Shown here piece after piece: positions 13,172 to 14,404 of a stretch of DNA of 14,404 nt. Made by a program: the position numbers and the translations under genes. How positions within the stretch are numbered: position 1 is the first letter of the stretch; the number at the start of each line of letters is the position of its first letter. The notes beneath the pieces were generated by a model. That model saw only the letters and a list, made by a program, of their open reading frames with translations. It made no database searches and was not told where the DNA came from. The stretch comes from JARRRL01 sp037380725 (GTDB taxonomy: Bacteria > Pseudomonadota > Gammaproteobacteria > Pseudomonadales > JANQJO01): contig JARRRL010000025.1 of NCBI GenBank assembly GCA_037380725.1, positions 1 through 14,404 on the forward strand, read 5' to 3'.

Positions 13172-14404
13172 TTATTGGTTGACTTGCAATTGTTCTTTCG
13201 GCCAGATGAAACGGAAGGTGGCACCTTGACCTTCCTCTGACTCCAGTGTGATAGTACCGCCAAAATGCTCAATGTGTTTTTTCACCATTGCAAGTCCCAT
13301 GCCGCTGCCCTCCACCTGATCACGAGGTTTTAATGTCTGGAACATATTGAACACCTGCTCCTGAAATTCCGGTGCAATACCAGGACCGTCATCAGTTACG
13401 GTAAATACATAGCGGCTTCCTTCATCTCTGATGTTAACCTCTATGGAGCCTTTGTCTTTATCGTGATGCTTAATAGCATTGCTGATAAGGTTGAGCAGCA
13501 CATGCTGCAACGGCATGCGAGGTAGCTTTATGCTATTAAACTCAGGACTGAACTGAACGGAAAATGATTTTGGTGGCGATAACAGTTGTACTATATCTTT
13601 GCCAAGCGCATCCCCTGATATAATTTCACCGTAACTACCATCCACCTTACGTCCGATACGCGAATATTCCAGCAGATCATCCAGCAGTTTTTCCATGCGC
13701 GATACGCGGTTACGCAGCAATTCCATGCTTTCGCGCGTATCGTCATTTAAATACTCCTCTAAATCCTGCTCCAGCCAGCGTGAAGCGTTGTCAATCACCC
13801 GAAGCGGCGCTTTGAGGTCATGTGAAGCGACATAGGCAAATTCATCCAATTCCTTGTTGGAAAGTTCCAACGCCCGGATGAGTTTTTCACGTTCGGCTTC
13901 CGCTGCTTTTTTCTTCGTCACATCATGCTTAATGGCTGCGAAATGTGTGGTGTTACCCTGCGCGTCTTTCACCGGAACAATGCTGAGATTAGTCCAATAT
14001 TCTCTGCCGTCCTTAGCATAATTGATGAGTTCGGTGATAAATGGCTCTTGTTTTTTCAATGCATTCTTCAGTGCGTCAAGCTGCGTACGATCCGTCTTTT
14101 TCCCTTGCAGGATGCTCGGCGTTTGCCCGATCAGTTCCTCTGGTTCATATCCGCACATTTCCTTCGAGGCTTTACTGGCATACACAATGATGGGATTATC
14201 CACATTGGGTTCAGTGACCAACACAAGATCCTTTGAGTGATCAACAGCCAACTGTAATAACCGCAATTGTTCTTCTGCTTTTTTGAATTGTGTGAGGTCC
14301 GTATGCGTGCCGATCATACGAATAGGCGTGCCATCTTCCGCCCATTCTACGACTTCGCCCTTACAGAATACGGTGATTGTAGAGCCGTCCTTGTGGTGAT
14401 AGCG
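13172..14404 (-). CDS. PAS-PAS sensor histidine kinase (5' end beyond the window)
   Basis: The reading frame stays open to the right edge, so the gene is partial; 410 C-terminal residues are visible. The first 29 visible codons lie upstream of an internal ATG at 14317 and read KDGSTITVFCKGEVVEW through GTPIRMIGTHTDLT, the end of a first PAS/PAC domain. A second PAS follows (about 50-165 of the visible part) with GYEPEELIGQTPSILQG and NYAKDGREYWTNLSIVPVKD. Then comes a short helix, HisKA with LDEFAYVASHDLKAPLRVI (His at about 195) and HATPase with NLISNAIKHH, DDGPGIA and GSGMGLAMVKKHIEHFGG. No membrane segment is visible. It autophosphorylates and most likely passes phosphate to the adjacent single-domain regulator. 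The second PAS is LOV-like in sequence but lacks the flavin-binding Cys, so its ligand is unknown. Confidence 0.9.
   Translation of the reverse strand, partial: RYHHKDGSTITVFCKGEVVEWAEDGTPIRMIGTHTDLTQFKKAEEQLRLLQLAVDHSKDLVLVTEPNVDNPIIVYASKASKEMCGYEPEELIGQTPSILQGKKTDRTQLDALKNALKKQEPFITELINYAKDGREYWTNLSIVPVKDAQGNTTHFAAIKHDVTKKKAAEAEREKLIRALELSNKELDEFAYVASHDLKAPLRVIDNASRWLEQDLEEYLNDDTRESMELLRNRVSRMEKLLDDLLEYSRIGRKVDGSYGEIISGDALGKDIVQLLSPPKSFSVQFSPEFNSIKLPRMPLQHVLLNLISNAIKHHDKDKGSIEVNIRDEGSRYVFTVTDDGPGIAPEFQEQVFNMFQTLKPRDQVEGSGMGLAMVKKHIEHFGGTITLESEEGQGATFRFIWPKEQLQVNQ

Noticed and set aside
13900..14230. The second PAS domain of the kinase as a blue-light LOV sensor
   Set aside because: The GQTPSILQG segment aligns with the LOV motif GRNCRFLQ but has no Cys for the flavin adduct, so a photosensory role is not supported.

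Overview
The window looks like chromosomal DNA from a moderate-GC Gram-negative bacterium, most likely a gammaproteobacterium. The reasons are an outer-membrane beta-barrel protein, a PEP-CTERM surface protein, HisKA/receiver signalling proteins, a relic that resembles a Y1-type transposase, and an integron-type attC-like site. No rRNA, tRNA or CRISPR array was seen, and I cannot name a genus.

Left part (1-3900). A decayed transposase fragment and a short tandem repeat lie at the left edge. They are followed by a minus-strand pair: a secreted subtilase-like peptidase (1370-3538) and, downstream of it, a small PEP-CTERM protein (631-1278). Upstream of the peptidase is a candidate promoter overlapped by a palindromic operator-like sequence. 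Its translation start lies inside a 14-bp direct duplication that creates an eight-codon mini-ORF.

Middle part (3900-6280). A gene-free stretch carries a MITE-like set of repeats (3908-4182) and, just before metY, an attC-like imperfect palindrome (4707-4795). The plus-strand metY gene encodes O-acetylhomoserine sulfhydrylase. It starts about 40 bases after the presumed attC core, where a gene-cassette ORF would start, although no second attC is visible after it. A nested hairpin separates metY from the convergent operon to its right.

Right part (6283-14404). Seven tightly packed minus-strand genes form one probable operon, read from the right edge leftwards: a PAS-PAS histidine kinase (cut by the window edge), a single-domain response regulator, a receiver-histidine kinase fusion, a REC-Hpt-REC-REC protein, a TPR plus YaiO-like outer-membrane barrel protein, a membrane-anchored HEAT-repeat protein, and a processive family 2 glycosyltransferase. 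The four signalling proteins carry five receiver domains, two HisKA kinases and one Hpt domain, but no DNA-binding, GGDEF/EAL or other recognised output domain. The three downstream genes look like a minimal polysaccharide synthesis and export set: inner-membrane synthase, cytosolic-facing scaffold and outer-membrane barrel with a periplasmic TPR. My main hypothesis is that the phosphorelay acts by protein-protein contact on this envelope machinery. This is the most interesting system in the window.
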